A stretch of DNA of 64,000 nt from 'Nostoc azollae' 0708 (GCF_000196515.1 NC_014248.1:3414001-3478000); one strand, 5' to 3'; shown: positions 17,271-27,976, numbered from the stretch's first letter. Made by a program: numbers and translations. The notes: generated from the letters alone by a model not told the origin.

Positions 17271-17440
17271 CCGTATTTATCTCCTGCGGTTACATCAGTA
17301 AATATTTCTTTGTCTAATAATGTGACTGAGTTGGTGTCTACATATTTGAGAACTTTGGGAAAAAATAATTCTATAAATTCTATGCAAAACGTGGATATTA
17401 GTTCTTTAAATAAGTGGTCATAGTCTATTTTTTCCGTCAT
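17255..17440 (-). pseudogene. Rpn-family nuclease N-terminal fragment
   Basis: ATG at 17440 begins MTEKIDYDHLFKELISTFCI, then FIELFFPKVLKYVDTNSVTL and DKEIFTDVTAGDKYG, the N-terminal half of cyanobacterial Rpn/DUF4351-type proteins. The reading ends at the IS end (17270), where the last few residues are IS-derived. About 57 of the usual roughly 300 residues remain. Confidence 0.65.
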
Positions 17441-17462
17441 GTTGTTATTGATATCATAAATT

Positions 17463-17739
17463 CTATTGTGCTGTGATTTGTAATTCTATTCGTTTTACTA
17501 GTACCGCCAGCCTCCGCTCGCTCCATAATAGATAACTTTGTTGCATAATGGGGGTCAAGGATACGTCTTACCTCTTTTTCATGGATATTGAGAAGAAGCA
17601 AGCTGTACTTTGGTAATACCTTTTTCACGCATCGCTAGATACAGTCCAGCTTTTAGTGCTGTTTGTGCTGTTTGTACTGGTAGGGCTACTAAATACTCTT
17701 GATTTTTGGGCTGTGATAGTTGTGCGAGATTTCCATTTG
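17463..17739 (-). pseudogene. HicB-family antitoxin C-terminal part, frameshifted
   Basis: The minus strand reads GNLAQLSQPKNQEYLVALPV and AGLYLAMREKGITKVQLA, then shifts frame to LNIHEKEVRRILDPHYATKL and MERA, then after a small insertion ends KRIELQITAQ with TAG at 17463. This is the HTH end of HicB/DUF1902-type antitoxins. An IS-like element at 17740 removes the N-terminal part. The insertion between MERA and KRIEL contains GGCGGTACTAGT, resembling the tip of MITE family 1. No HicA toxin gene is visible. Confidence 0.6.
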
Positions 17740-18134
17740 TGACAAGTTAAGGCTGAAAGTCCTTTGTCAAGAGGCTTTCGGAGAAATATGGAAAAAAAAC
17801 TGGTCAGTCCCACGTTGAAGATCACGAAAAGGAGCGTTAATTAACTTAACATTTGGTTTTCGCTTCTGTTTGATAATACCTAAATCTCGATGTTTTCGGT
17901 AGTAATTTTCTTGATTTGTAATGGTTGGTGTCAGTAATCTTTCCAATTGCTCGGCTATTACTTCATCTTCCACTATTGGTCTGTGTTTCTTTTTGCCGTG
18001 GTCTCGATTGGTTTTTAGGCTGCTTCTTATTGCTTATCTCAATCGCTCAATTACCTGTCTACACCGAGTTTATCACGATTTTTGACCTATCCAAATCCCA
18101 CCCTTGACAATTTCTTCTTTTCCTTAACTTGTCA
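17740..18134 (-). mobile_element. 395-bp IS remnant with TGACAAGTTAAGG ends
   Basis: Perfect 13-base inverted tips TGACAAGTTAAGG (17740-17752) and CCTTAACTTGTCA (18122-18134). Inside, the minus strand holds a transposase-like N-terminus, TRCRQVIERLR, stop, AIRSSLKTNRDHGKKKHRPI, EDEVIAEQLERLLTPTITNQ and ENYYRK, which resembles IS4-type transposases, then unrelated sequence. The catalytic part is deleted. The IS4 call is from memory of similar proteins and is uncertain. Confidence 0.5.
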
Positions 18135-18278
18135 CCAATGCGAGATGTCTAGCTTATAATTAATACGAAGAGTGATCGCTTATTCTAAGCACAAAGCAAC
18201 AAAATCACTCACCCCCTAATGTATTTTGAGGATGAGCGATATTTATAACAATCCCTAATTTATAACAATCCCTAATTC

Positions 18279-18986
18279 TTAAAAGAATGCAGGTTGATGA
18301 CGAATCAAATTCAAGAACTCTTCACGGGTTTTTTGCTCATCTTGGAACACACCCACCATAGAACTGGTAACTGTCCAAGAACCAGGTTTTTGTACACCGC
18401 GCATCACCATACACATATGGGTAGCTTCCATGACCACCGCAACACCTTTAGGTTCAAGAATTGTCTGGACTGCTTCAGCAATTTGTCGAGTTAGCCTTTC
18501 TTGCACTTGTAAGCGACGAGAATACATTTCTACAATTCGCGCCATCTTACTTAAACCCACGACTTTTTGATTAGGAATATAAGCAACGTGCGCTCTGCCC
18601 ATAAATGGCAGCATATGATGTTCGCAGAGAGTAAAGAAATTAATATCTCGTACTAGCACCATCTCGTTATGGCCTTCATCAAAAATGGCACCATTCACCA
18701 GTTCTTCTAAAGATTGGTTGTAGCCACCAGTGAGAAACATCATTGCTTCAGCTACGCGCTTGGGTGTTTTGAGTAATCCTTCACGTTCTGGATCTTCTCC
18801 AACACCTATGAGCATTGTCCGCACAGCTTCCATCATTTGCTCCATGCTTTCCTCTGAAGGTGGGTGCAAATCCGCCTGCTTACCATTATGGGTGTTGCGG
18901 TCAGGTCTGGTACTGATAGCTTGTGATAAGTCAGGAATCAGAGGAGATTGTGAGCGATTGGAAGCGTTGGAGCTAGCGATAGTCAT
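18279..18986 (-). CDS. folE: GTP cyclohydrolase I
   Basis: Makes 7,8-dihydroneopterin triphosphate from GTP, the first step of folate and pterin synthesis. The protein has 235 residues from ATG 18986 ([13 protein letters not shown]); the frame is open further upstream, but that part only translates the heptamer repeat array, so the 18986 start is preferred. Zinc ligands lie in [11 protein letters not shown] (Cys and His) and THMCMVMRG (Cys). The N-terminal 60 residues are variable, as in other cyanobacterial members. It is the last gene of the ado-aar-accA-SDR-folE run on the minus strand. Confidence 0.9.
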   Translation of the reverse strand: MTIASSNASNRSQSPLIPDLSQAISTRPDRNTHNGKQADLHPPSEESMEQMMEAVRTMLIGVGEDPEREGLLKTPKRVAEAMMFLTGGYNQSLEELVNGAIFDEGHNEMVLVRDINFFTLCEHHMLPFMGRAHVAYIPNQKVVGLSKMARIVEMYSRRLQVQERLTRQIAEAVQTILEPKGVAVVMEATHMCMVMRGVQKPGSWTVTSSMVGVFQDEQKTREEFLNLIRHQPAFF

Positions 18987-18998
18987 GGTATAAGTCTT

Positions 18999-19062
18999 GG
19001 TAATTGGTAATTGGTAATTGGTAATTGGTAATTGGTAATTGGTAATTGGTAATTGGTAATTC
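18999..19062 (-). repeat. heptamer tandem repeat (GTAATTG)n upstream of folE
   Basis: About eight to nine perfect copies of the 7-mer GTAATTG between the SDR gene and folE. Because the unit is 7 bases, three units translate as a repeating NYQLPIT peptide in the frame leading into folE, which can mislead start calling. Confidence 0.85.
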
Positions 19063-19094
19063 GTTATGAAAATAATCAATGACTCAATTACTAA

Positions 19095-19820
19095 TTAAAT
19101 AACTCCAGCATTAGAGATCAATGTCAATTCTTCAATGACTGCTTGCTGTGGTAATAAAGCAGTGTGCAGAATTGTCTGAGCTACTATTTCTGGAATTAAC
19201 ATTTTGGAACGGTCAAAGTTAACATGAACTGTTTCGGTGTCCCAAATTTCTGTATTGACAGAACCTGGACATATTGCAATAACACGAATGCCGTGGCTCC
19301 GTTCCTCAATTGCTAGGGTTTGAGAAAGGGCTAATAACCCAGCTTTGCTAACGCAGTAGGCTCCCCAACCTGCAAAAGCTTGTTTGGCAGCTATGGAGGC
19401 AATGTTGATTATTGTGCCTTGACCTCGTTGTCTCATTCCTGGCAAAGTCCCCATTATGCACGCAAAGACGCTGGTGAGGTTTAAGTTAATCACCTGCTGC
19501 CAATCTTCTAAGGGAGTTTCGCTTAGGTTGGCTGTGTATCCCATGCCAGCATTATTGACCAGAATATCTATGTCGCCAAATTCATGGGGGATCGCCTGTA
19601 TTTTAGCTTGTACTTGGGAAACACAACTGAGATCAACAGTGAAGGCTTTTGCTTCCACTCCTATTTCTTTTGCTGCTGCTGCTACCCTCTCTAACTTATC
19701 TTGGGAACGGCTAACCAAGGCGACATCTATTCCAGCCTTTGCAAAGGCTAAAGCTGTTGCTTTCCCAATTCCACTGCTTGCACCGGTAATCAAGGCGCGT
19801 CGTTTCTGATCAAAACTCAT
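19095..19820 (-). CDS. short-chain dehydrogenase/reductase (FabG-like)
   Basis: A 241-residue Rossmann oxidoreductase. The cofactor motif TGASSGIGKATA lies at residues 13-24, NNAG near 90, and the catalytic YCVSK (Tyr-x-x-x-Lys) near 155. The Arg-rich first turn (SRSQDKL) suggests NADPH. Such genes lie beside accA and the alkane genes in many cyanobacteria; the substrate is not established, and a ketoacyl or aldehyde reductase role is only inferred from the neighbourhood. The frame is complete. Confidence 0.8.
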   Translation of the reverse strand: MSFDQKRRALITGASSGIGKATALAFAKAGIDVALVSRSQDKLERVAAAAKEIGVEAKAFTVDLSCVSQVQAKIQAIPHEFGDIDILVNNAGMGYTANLSETPLEDWQQVINLNLTSVFACIMGTLPGMRQRGQGTIINIASIAAKQAFAGWGAYCVSKAGLLALSQTLAIEERSHGIRVIAICPGSVNTEIWDTETVHVNFDRSKMLIPEIVAQTILHTALLPQQAVIEELTLISNAGVI

Positions 19821-20171
19821 GGTGTCTCCAAATTTTTTGGCAGCGTTCTAATTCGCTACCTACCCATAAATTAAATAAATCTAAAAATCAATTGCTGTTT
19901 TTATGACAATTGCTATAAGGCCTTGCCATTATGGGTATTATATTCCCTATCATTAGCTTTACCAGTCAGGATGAAAAATATAGACCTGATAAATCAGGTT
20001 CTAAACTTAAGGCTAATTACTGAATACTCTGCAAACTAGTCAATTAGATTCGGTTTGTTTGCTGAATACACAATACAAATGCCTATAGCTGCTCAGATTG
20101 TTAAGAATCGTTAAGCTTCCATAGGCAATTATAGCACCGTTGATGTACTAATCAGTTAGTAGCTATTATTT
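19821..20171. other. intergenic region between accA and the SDR gene
   Basis: About 350 AT-rich bases with no supported gene. Short dyads occur (AATTGCTGTTTTTATGACAATTGC near 19890), but there is no convincing terminator with a T-tract, so read-through from accA is possible. Confidence 0.4.
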
Positions 20172-21152
20172 TTAGTGCGCAAGTTCTGTAAAGACACCAA
20201 TTTTGCGGAATTTTTCATAGCGTAGTTGGCGACGTTCAGTTGCGGTTAAACGGTTGAGTTCGTCTAGGTTCTCCAACAAAGCTTTTTTGAGATTGGTAGC
20301 AGCTGTCAAGGGATCGGAATGAGCGCCACCAATGGGTTCAGGTAAAATTTGGTCAATAATTCCCAAGTTTTTGAGGTCATGGGAAATAATTTTTAATGCC
20401 ACGGCTGCTTGAGGGGCTTTGCCAGCATCTTTCCACAAAATAGCGGCACAGGCTTCTGGGGTAGCAACTGTGTAAACAGAATGTTCAAACATGAGCAGGC
20501 GATCGCCTACACCAATACCCAAAGCACCACCGGAACCACCTTCTCCAATAACTGTACAGAGAATTGGTACATCAAAGCAAAACATTTGCCGTAAATTGTA
20601 GGCGATCGCTTCACCTTGTCCTTGATGTTCGGCTTCTATCCCTGCCCAAGCGCCCGGAGTGTCGATAAATGTCACTATAGGCATACCAAACTTGTTAGCG
20701 TGTTCCATTAACCGTAGTGCCTTACGGTAACCACCAGGAGCCGCCATACCAAAATTACGGGCGACGTTATCTTTTGTATCCCGGCCTTTTTGATGCCCTA
20801 ACATGACTACAGGTTGTCCACCCAAGCGACCAACACCACCAACTAAAGCCGGATCATCACTACCACAGCGATCACCATGTAACTCCATCCATTCATCACT
20901 AATAGCCTGAATGTAATCTAGGGTACTGGGTCGGCGTGGGTGTCGAGCTACTTGTAATCTTTGAGATGGTGTCAGACTGCTGAAAATTTCCTCACGCAAT
21001 TGCATTGCCCGTGTTTCGAGTTGGCGAATTTGACCAGAAACATCAACACCATTTTCATCTGCAAGTTGCCGAATTTGATCAATCCGGGTAGCCATTTCTG
21101 CTAAAGGCTTTTCAAAATCCAACAGTAGGGGTTTGCGTTCAATAGTTGCCAT
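20172..21152 (-). CDS. accA: acetyl-CoA carboxylase carboxyltransferase subunit alpha
   Basis: Forms malonyl-CoA with AccD by transferring the carboxyl group from biotin; this is the first committed step of fatty acid synthesis. The length is 326 residues from ATG 21152 ([20 protein letters not shown]), close to the family norm; the frame is open for 34 codons further but only over repeat-rich GGGAATA-like sequence. The crotonase-fold motifs [20 protein letters not shown] and [17 protein letters not shown] are intact. It lies downstream of aar, linking precursor supply to alkane formation. Confidence 0.92.
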   Translation of the reverse strand: MATIERKPLLLDFEKPLAEMATRIDQIRQLADENGVDVSGQIRQLETRAMQLREEIFSSLTPSQRLQVARHPRRPSTLDYIQAISDEWMELHGDRCGSDDPALVGGVGRLGGQPVVMLGHQKGRDTKDNVARNFGMAAPGGYRKALRLMEHANKFGMPIVTFIDTPGAWAGIEAEHQGQGEAIAYNLRQMFCFDVPILCTVIGEGGSGGALGIGVGDRLLMFEHSVYTVATPEACAAILWKDAGKAPQAAVALKIISHDLKNLGIIDQILPEPIGGAHSDPLTAATNLKKALLENLDELNRLTATERRQLRYEKFRKIGVFTELAH

Positions 21153-21271
21153 AGTTAGGGAAGAGGGAATAAGGAATAAGGAATGGGGAATAGGGAATAG
21201 GAAAAAGGCAAGGGGCAAAAGTTGGATTAATTTTACCCAGTCCCCAGTTTCCACTCCCCAATCCCCAGTTT

Positions 21272-22291
21272 CTAAACTAATAATGGTTTAAATCCATGCT
21301 TGACGGAAACTTGACCAATATGATCCATTTTGTCTACGGTAATCTGATTGCGTCCCCAAGAAAAGTTTGTGTATAACTTCTCAAATTCCAGCAGCATTGA
21401 TTCCGCGAAACAAGCAAATAATTGGCGGCCTGGAACTTCCATACTGACAATTTTCATAATTTTCCAGTCAATATCCAGGGAATGTTCCACTATTCCACCA
21501 TTTAACACATACACTCCAGGATGCTGAATTTTTGTCCCTAAGTTTTTAGGATAACCACCATCAATCAGTAAACAGGGTTGTTTTAACACTATGGGATCAA
21601 TTTCTACACCTTTGGGCATACTAGCCACCCAAACTACAATATCTGATTGGGGTAGTGCCTCGTGTAGATCCGTAATTTTACCCCGTCCCAGTTCAGCTTG
21701 CAGTTCTTGAAGACGTTCTTGGTTGCGAGCTATCAGCAGTAGTTCTTGGACATCTGTTTTTTTATCTAGCCAGCGGGTAACTGCGCTACCAATATCCCCT
21801 GTCGCACCACACACAGCCACAGTTGCTTTTGACAGTTCTATCCCTAGTTGTTTAGAAGCTTCTTCTACCTGGCGACAGATAATATAGGCTGTATGAGTGT
21901 TACCTGTAGTGAAGCGTTCAAACTCTAATGTGACATTACGGACTTGGCTAAACTGCTCTAAATTAAAGTTCTCAAAAATAATTGAGGAAAACCCACCTAA
22001 AGCTGTAATATCAATGCCATGCTTTTGAGCATGAGCCATAGCGTTGAGGATTTTACGGGTGGCAGCTTTGATCCGCCGATTGGCCAGCATTTCCGGCAAA
22101 AAGCAAGATTCTACATACCGACCTTCTATTTTTTGACCTGTGATGCTGGTGACAGTGATGTGATCAACAATCTGCGGAGGGGCGCTACACCAAAAATCTA
22201 GCCCTTGATCGGCATATTCTGGATATCCCAATTCTTGAGCTACGGATTGAGCGTGTTCTAAACTAGTCAGATGTCCAATTAGACCAAACAT
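21272..22291 (-). CDS. aar: long-chain acyl-ACP reductase (fatty aldehyde forming)
   Basis: Reduces acyl-ACP to a fatty aldehyde with NADPH, the first step of cyanobacterial alkane production. The protein has 339 residues and is complete. The N-terminus [18 protein letters not shown] is characteristic, the Rossmann motif [13 protein letters not shown] lies near residue 160, and the catalytic Cys region is [14 protein letters not shown] near residue 295. It is followed by accA after 119 bases rich in CCCCAGT-like repeats. The aldehyde oxygenase gene lies upstream on the same strand. Confidence 0.93.
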   Translation of the reverse strand: MFGLIGHLTSLEHAQSVAQELGYPEYADQGLDFWCSAPPQIVDHITVTSITGQKIEGRYVESCFLPEMLANRRIKAATRKILNAMAHAQKHGIDITALGGFSSIIFENFNLEQFSQVRNVTLEFERFTTGNTHTAYIICRQVEEASKQLGIELSKATVAVCGATGDIGSAVTRWLDKKTDVQELLLIARNQERLQELQAELGRGKITDLHEALPQSDIVVWVASMPKGVEIDPIVLKQPCLLIDGGYPKNLGTKIQHPGVYVLNGGIVEHSLDIDWKIMKIVSMEVPGRQLFACFAESMLLEFEKLYTNFSWGRNQITVDKMDHIGQVSVKHGFKPLLV

Positions 22292-22644
22292 TAGTGATAT
22301 ATTAGGCGTGTGCTATGAAAAGCGTGGAATTAATAAGCAATACAAATTTTGGATTTTAGATTTTTGATTAACAATCTGTGCTATTAGACTGCTGTGGGAA
22401 TAGCCAAAAATACTAAATTATGCCAACTAGGGATAGAAAATAATCTCCAATTCTTAACAATACTACATAAACTGTCACAATCATTTGTTATTTGTAATTT
22501 GAGGTAAAAGGTAGAAGTATGCCTATAGCTTCTGTGACGACGTAAGAGTTATACCCCACGCTACCAGGAGTTCAGGAGTATGGCTTACGCCACCCTCCGC
22601 TATTAGGAGTCCAGAAGAGAACAAGAAAAAGTTAATTTTTCCCC

Positions 22645-22728
22645 CTGCTCCGTGCTCCGTGCTCCGTGCTCCGTGCTCCGTGCTCCGTGCTCCGTGCTCC
22701 GTGCTCCGTGCTCCGTGCTCCGTGCTCC
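22645..22728 (-). repeat. heptamer tandem repeat (CCGTGCT)n abutting the ado stop codon
   Basis: Roughly twelve uninterrupted copies of the 7-mer CCGTGCT, ending exactly where the ado stop codon begins (22729-22731). The high identity of the copies points to recent expansion or strong homogenisation. The rest of the ado-aar spacer (22292-22644) holds no gene. Confidence 0.9.
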
Positions 22729-23427
22729 TTAGACGGTTGCCAGTCCGTATGCTGAAAGACGTATGATATCACGAGTTGTAAAGCCGATATTACTTAATGC
22801 TTCACCGTATTGAATCATAAAGTCTTCTACTAAAGCTTCTTTTTCCATTGCCAAGACGCGAGCATCATCAGCTACTTGGTTCAGCATTTGCCAGACAATA
22901 GGCAGGTTTTGGCGGTTTGCATCATCAAGTTCTGCTTTGGATTCTGCAAAGTGTTCTTTGAGCCAAACTTCGCCAAAGTTTAGATGACTGTATTCTTCTT
23001 TAACTACGCCTTCTGTAATTTTGCGGGCAAAGTCATCAGCAACGGGAATATAGATGTTATAAGCTGCGATCGCAAAACATTCAATAATTAAAGATTGAAT
23101 CAGCAAGCAAGTAACAACGTTACCTGCTGCGGCTGCAGTTTGGAAGTTTTGGTGCAGTCCAGAGAAGAACTCCTTAGCAAATTGCATATCGGGAGTGACT
23201 TGTAAATTGCGTCCACAAGCCTCAAATCCTTTTTTGTGGCGGCTTTCCATTTTTGACAGCCGCATTAGTTCTTCTTTGCTTTCTGGCAGCAGTTTAGCCA
23301 ATGTGATGTAATTCTCATGGGCTTCTTGTTCTCCTTCAATCACAATTGCATTAATACGGCTATATGCGTCTTTGTATTTTTCACTTTGGAAATCGATTTT
23401 TTCAATTTCTTCAACAAGTTGCTGCAT
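22729..23427 (-). CDS. ado: aldehyde deformylating oxygenase (alkane synthase)
   Basis: A ferritin-like di-iron enzyme that converts fatty aldehydes to alkanes and formate. It has 232 residues, the usual length. Metal-ligand helices are visible: [20 protein letters not shown] (Glu), [16 protein letters not shown] (Glu and His), [14 protein letters not shown] (Glu) and [17 protein letters not shown] (Glu and His). The frame is complete and the active-site residues appear intact, so alkane formation is probably functional. The gene begins the minus-strand block leading to aar. Confidence 0.93.
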   Translation of the reverse strand: MQQLVEEIEKIDFQSEKYKDAYSRINAIVIEGEQEAHENYITLAKLLPESKEELMRLSKMESRHKKGFEACGRNLQVTPDMQFAKEFFSGLHQNFQTAAAAGNVVTCLLIQSLIIECFAIAAYNIYIPVADDFARKITEGVVKEEYSHLNFGEVWLKEHFAESKAELDDANRQNLPIVWQMLNQVADDARVLAMEKEALVEDFMIQYGEALSNIGFTTRDIIRLSAYGLATV

Positions 23428-23686
23428 AATATGTTTACTCCGTACCCTGGATTTATTTGATACTGAAATTCAATTCACCCTCTCAATTTAGGGTAATAAT
23501 CACTGTGGTTTAATTTAACTTAACAAGAAATTATGGTAATTAGATTAGTTTTTACCAAGGAGCGACCCTTTAGGGGGAAACTACACGCTACAAATGAAAT
23601 AAACACATCCTTCCTTGTTCCTGTTCCCTATTCCTTGTTATCTATAGTCAGACTAAGAAAAACCAATGCTTTTGGAGCAATAACCC
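23428..23686. other. spacer between ado and the dead permease
   Basis: Divergent spacer that must hold the ado promoter. It shows AT-rich DNA with a TAATAATCACTGTGGTTTAA segment; no strong sigma-70 consensus could be assigned, and no gene is supported. Confidence 0.3.
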
Positions 23687-24531
23687 ATGTCCAAACGAAC
23701 CTGCAATTGGAAAAACACGAATTTTTGGAGCCTGGTACTGTTATTACTAGGAGCATTCATCGTTTTACTGCCTTTGATAATGGTTTTTCTCACCTCCTTT
23801 GCTCCCACAGGTACAACACCAGGAGTTATGGGACAAAATAACTGGACTTTAGCTAATTACCGCAAAACTTGGGAAAGGGGGAAGTTTTTACTGGCGTTTG
23901 CTAATTCTACCTTGGTCGTGATCGCAGTTACAGCTTTTCAAATTATGACATCTGCTTTAGCTGGTTACGCCCTCGCTAGGCTTAAATTCCGTGGTAGATA
24001 AGCACTGCTACTAATTGTATTGGCAACTTTAGTCATTCCTTTTCAGTTATTGGTGATTCCCATCTTTTTGGTACTGAAATTGGGACACATGATAAACACC
24101 TTACGAAGTTTTTCGGGTATTGGGTGCTAATTCTACCCAGTGCGGTAAATGGCGTTGGTATCTTTTTGTTACGTCAATATTTCCAGACAATTCCCATAGA
24201 ATTGTAGGAAGCTGCAGCAATTGATGGAGCGAACAGATTACAGGTTTTATGGCAGATCATCTTACCTTTAGCACGTCCTGCTTTAGTGACACTGTTTTTG
24301 TTCACCTTTATCGGTGAATGGAACGATTTATTGAAGCCATTGGTATTTACCACTAGACCGGAGTTAAGAACGGTACAACTGGCTTTAGCAGAGTTTAAAG
24401 AACAATTTACGAACAATTGGCCATTGATGATGGCAGCGGTGACAATTACCATTGTTCCTGTGATGGTGTTATTTCTAATTGCTCAAAAGCAGTTTATTCG
24501 GGGTATTGCTGCAACAGGGATAAGGAATTAG
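23687..24531 (+). pseudogene. carbohydrate ABC transporter permease (MalG/UgpE type), broken
   Basis: ATG at 23687 begins MSKRTCNWKNTNFWSLVLLL with a first membrane helix, then NYRKTWERGKFLLAFANSTL and SALAGYALARLKFRGR, where TAG (23999-24001) interrupts. The family sequence resumes in frame as ALLLIVLATLVIPFQLLVIP, shifts frame after NTLRSFSGI, passes a TAG inside the EAA-loop region (NCRKLQQLMERTDYRF corresponds to LxEAAxIDGA), and ends correctly as MTLFLFTFIGEWNDLLKPLV and IAQKQFIRGIAATGIRN. The two-helix end and loop identify an inner-membrane sugar permease. No partner binding protein or ATPase is next to it. Confidence 0.8.
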
Positions 24532-24611
24532 TTATAATAAAATATTAAGGATAATCATATTTTCAGAATTTACAGCTTTGTTAAGATATATTTCCTGTCA
24601 TTAAATATACA

Positions 24612-24644
24612 AAACCCTAAAAACTTTTGAGGCTTTTAGGGTTT
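24612..24644. terminator. strong hairpin between the permease remnant and dnaK
   Basis: AAACCCTAAAA (24612-24622) pairs perfectly with TTTTAGGGTTT (24634-24644) around an 11-base loop. It lies 51 bases beyond the dnaK stop and also after the plus-strand pseudogene, so it can serve both strands. Confidence 0.75.
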
Positions 24645-24695
24645 GACTTCAGGGAATTCAGTCTATTTTTCTATAAAAATTGCTGAAAAATTGGA

Positions 24696-26597
24696 TTATT
24701 TGCTTTCAGTAAAATCAGCATCAATCACATCATCACCACCACCAGAAGGAGGAGTAGCACCACCATCTTGAGGTTCAGCACCAGGAGCAGCACCACCAGC
24801 TTGTTGATAAATATTACTACCTACTGTAAACAAAGCTTGTTGCAACTCAGGTGTCAGTTTCTTGATTTGCTCATCATCATCTTTTGCAACCGCGTCCCGC
24901 AGTTCTTTCACCAAACCTTCAACTTTGGTTTTATCAGCTTCGGGAACCTTATCACCTAATTCTTGCAGCTGCTTTTCCGCTTGGTATGCTAAAGAGTCAG
25001 CTTGGTTTTTACGTTCAATTTTTTCCCGTTTTTCTTTGTCAGAATTGGCATTTTGTTCAGCTTCTCGTACCATCCGGTCAACATCATTTTTATCCAAAGT
25101 GGAAGCGCCAGTAATGCTGATTGACTGTTCTTTTCCAGTTCCTTTGTCCTTAGCGGTGACATTGAGGATACCATTAGCATCAATGTCAAAAGTCACTTCA
25201 ATTTGGGGAACACCACGAGGTGCGGGAGGAATACCATCTAAGCGGAAAGTTCCCAAACTCTTGTTATCGTTAGCAAATTCACGTTCCCCTTGCAGGACGT
25301 GAATTTCTACGTTAGTTTGACCATCAACAGCAGTCGAGAAAACTTCTGATTTTTTGGTAGGAATAGTGGTGTTACGAGGAATAATCTTGGTCATCACACC
25401 ACCCAAGGTTTCTACACCCAAGGATAGTGGTGATACGTCTAACAACAAGATACCTGTAACATCACCAGCCAGAACACCTGCTTGAATAGCTGCACCAACT
25501 GCCACAACTTCATCAGGATTAACAGTTTGGTTGGGTTCTTTACCCAGTACCCGCTTCACTACTTCCTGCACTGCGGGAATACGAGTAGAACCACCAACTA
25601 ACACAACTTCATCAATATTGCTCTTATTTAACTTGGCATCTCTGAGAGCATTTTCTACAGGAATGCGGCAACGGTCAATTAAGTCTGAACAAAGTTCTTC
25701 AAATGTGGCACGAGTTAAAGTCGTATCCAGGTGTTTTGGACCATCCTGGGTAGCAGTGATAAATGGTAGATTTATTTCTGCTTGGGTAACGCTAGAAAGC
25801 TCAATTTTAGCTTTTTCTGCGGCTTCAGTCAGACGTTGTAAAGCTTGTTTATCTTTGCGTAGGTCAATACCTTCTGCTTTTTTGAATTGTTCTGCTAAGA
25901 AGTCAACAATTTTTTTATCGAAGTCGTCACCACCAAGGTGGGTATCACCAGATGTAGCCAATACTTCAAATACACCATCACCTACTTCTAGTACCGATAC
26001 GTCGAATGTACCGCCACCAAGGTCAAATACGAGAATGGTTTCGTTACTCTTTTTATCAAAACCATAAGCTAGAGAAGCTGCTGTTGGTTCGTTGATAATC
26101 CGCAAAACTTCAATCCCGGCAATTTTACCAGCATCTTTTGTGGCCTGGCGTTGGGAGTCGTTGAAGTAGGCAGGAACAGTAATTACTGCTTGGGTAACGG
26201 TTTCACCAAGATATTTAGTAGCATCTTCTACCAATTTGCGGAGAACTTTGGCAGAAATTTCTTCTGGAGAAAACTGCTTACCAGCACCGGGTGAGTCTAC
26301 CTTGACATTACCACCACTGCTGAGAACTTTATAAGAGACTTCAGTCGTTTCTTTGGTAACTTCATCGAAGCGACGACCGATAAACCGTTTAACCGAGTAA
26401 AAGGTGTTTTCGGGGTTCATTACCGCTTGGCGTTTAGCGATTTGACCAACTAAATTATCGCCATTTTTAGCAAATGCCACCACTGATGGCGTTGTCCGAA
26501 AACCTTCGGCGTTAGCAATTACCGTGGGTTTGCCACCTTCCATAACTGCTACGCAGGAGTTAGTCGTACCTAAGTCAATTCCTACTACTTTTGCCAT
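24696..26597 (-). CDS. dnaK: molecular chaperone DnaK (Hsp70)
   Basis: A 633-residue Hsp70. The ATPase domain begins [17 protein letters not shown] and contains [19 protein letters not shown] and [16 protein letters not shown]; the linker and substrate domain start at [19 protein letters not shown]; the tail is Gly-rich and ends [12 protein letters not shown]. The complete frame and this tail match the principal stress-type cyanobacterial DnaK (DnaK2-like), though paralogue assignment needs a tree. No CIRCE-type repeat was noticed upstream. No dnaJ or grpE is adjacent. Confidence 0.93.
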   Translation of the reverse strand: MAKVVGIDLGTTNSCVAVMEGGKPTVIANAEGFRTTPSVVAFAKNGDNLVGQIAKRQAVMNPENTFYSVKRFIGRRFDEVTKETTEVSYKVLSSGGNVKVDSPGAGKQFSPEEISAKVLRKLVEDATKYLGETVTQAVITVPAYFNDSQRQATKDAGKIAGIEVLRIINEPTAASLAYGFDKKSNETILVFDLGGGTFDVSVLEVGDGVFEVLATSGDTHLGGDDFDKKIVDFLAEQFKKAEGIDLRKDKQALQRLTEAAEKAKIELSSVTQAEINLPFITATQDGPKHLDTTLTRATFEELCSDLIDRCRIPVENALRDAKLNKSNIDEVVLVGGSTRIPAVQEVVKRVLGKEPNQTVNPDEVVAVGAAIQAGVLAGDVTGILLLDVSPLSLGVETLGGVMTKIIPRNTTIPTKKSEVFSTAVDGQTNVEIHVLQGEREFANDNKSLGTFRLDGIPPAPRGVPQIEVTFDIDANGILNVTAKDKGTGKEQSISITGASTLDKNDVDRMVREAEQNANSDKEKREKIERKNQADSLAYQAEKQLQELGDKVPEADKTKVEGLVKELRDAVAKDDDEQIKKLTPELQQALFTVGSNIYQQAGGAAPGAEPQDGGATPPSGGGDDVIDADFTESK

Positions 26598-27096
26598 TTT
26601 AAGTGCTGGCTCCGTATAACTACAAATGAATGGGATTATAATGCACTACATCTTGAACCAACTGATTGAAAAAAGCAGTCAGTCCAGCATGGTTTAGTTT
26701 CTCTGGGGTTGAAACCACAAATTACGCTGATGATATATATACTGAACTTGTGTAGCCAGTCCATGAAGGGTGGGTTCCCGAACCTTTGGTAGGACGGTGA
26801 ATTTTAAACTTTGTTTTTAGTTGGTTCATGGATTGAACAGTTACCACTCTGACTAATGTATGAGAATTAATACGTTCACGAATTGGGGTGAACCGTAATC
26901 TCTAAGTCGTATTTGCCGTCAAAATGAGTGAATAGGGAATAGGGAATAGGGAATAGGGAACAGGAAAGAGATGGATATTGCCCTACAATCCAGATTTATA
27001 AGGTACAAGATGTGACTATTTAAATTGTGTACAACACTGGGGTAAATAGCGAAGAAGTAATCTATTCACAGTGCTGATTTCAGCAATTTATCGACC
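26598..27096. other. region upstream of dnaK
   Basis: About 500 bases without a gene. It contains GGGAATA heptamer units at about 26935-26960. The first 100 bases upstream of dnaK (GCTGGCTCCGTATAACTACA) must hold its promoter. TGCTGGACTGACTGC-like dyads near 26670-26690 are weak. Nothing else is recognisable. Confidence 0.4.
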
Positions 27097-27907
27097 GTTA
27101 AAATTGACGGCATATTTTATCACCTTTTTCAAGAGTTTCCCAGCATATTTTTTGAATTAATTGGCAACCAACCCCAAATAGCAACGGACTATAAGTTCTT
27201 ATCTATTGAACTTAAGCAAACTACATTTCGTATAGATGGGATTTTTCTGCCTATAGCAAGATGAACAAAACCCAATTTATCTTGTGGAAGTGCAGTTTCA
27301 AAGCGATGCAGAAATTTATTTTCGTCTATTTTCGGGAATATCAAGCTCACAACCCTTGGAGGGGGGTTATTATCTATCCGAGTCGGAGTTTAGATACAGC
27401 AGATAATAAAGATTACAGCGAATTTTTTACCAGTCAGCGTGTCAGCCGAATTTATCTCAATAAATTAGGTGAAAGTGCATCTTTGCCTATTGGTATTGGT
27501 ACTATTAAATTAATTTAATCATCGAAGATCAAGACAAGGCAATTATCACCGCTAAAGAGTTAATCAACAGAACTCAGCAGGAAATCAGCAATGAACAACA
27601 GCAGCAGTTATTAGAATTAGTAGAAACAATCTTGGTTTATAAATTTCCCAGGATGAGTAGAAAGGAGATTGAAGCTATGTTTAGTCTAAGTGATTTGAAG
27701 CAAACAAAGGTTTATCAGGGAGGAAGACAAGAAGGCAGCTTGGAAGCAAAATTAGAATCCGTACCTAGATTGTTAGCATTGAATTTAACGGTTGAACAAA
27801 TCTCACAGGCATTAAATTTAACAATTGAAATAGTTAGGCAAGCTGCACAAGGAATACAAAATCAGGATGATGAAAAAAATAGAAAATCAATGTTTAATTA
27901 CAGATAA
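27097..27907 (+). pseudogene. Rpn/DUF2887-type nuclease-like protein, start lost and frameshifted
   Basis: The frame reads VKIDGIFYHLFQEFPSIFFE, LIGNQPQIATDYKFLSIELK and FRIDGIFLPIAR to TGA, shifts to FIFVYFREYQAHNPWRGVII and SEFFTSQRVSRIYLNKLGES, shifts again to IIEDQDKAIITAKELINRTQ, and ends KVYQGGRQEGSLEAKLESVP and LNLTIEIVRQAAQGIQ. Intact family members start MKTDxIFYRLFQ; here the start is GTT. The domain order (PD-(D/E)XK-like fold, then a GRQEG linker and short helix-turn-helix) is complete but cannot be translated. Confidence 0.75.
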
Positions 27908-27916
27908 ATTTTGAAT

Positions 27917-27956
27917 AAAAAAGCCTTGTTTAATTTCGTTAGTTAATAAGGCTTTT
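27917..27956 (+). terminator. hairpin after the Rpn-like pseudogene
   Basis: AAAAAAGCCTT (27917-27927) pairs with AAGGCTTTT (27948-27956) and is followed by CGTTTC. The loop is long (about 20 bases), so it is a moderate candidate terminator. Confidence 0.5.
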
Positions 27957-27976
27957 CGTTTCATTAAACTTTCAAA

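Noticed and set aside
18987-19079. Upstream extension of folE giving a 266-residue protein
   Set aside because: The extra residues (NYQLPIT repeated) come from the GTAATTG array and are not part of GTP cyclohydrolase.
21153-21254. Upstream extension of accA
   Set aside because: The added 34 residues translate repeat-rich spacer; the family starts at MATIERK.
22645-22728. Possible CRISPR-like array
   Set aside because: The unit is 7 bases with no spacers; it is a simple heptamer array. The same applies to 18999-19062 and 30222-30303.
24862-26067. Long open frames on the strand opposite dnaK
   Set aside because: They mirror the codon pattern of dnaK, lack ribosome sites and have low-complexity Ser/Arg-rich translations.
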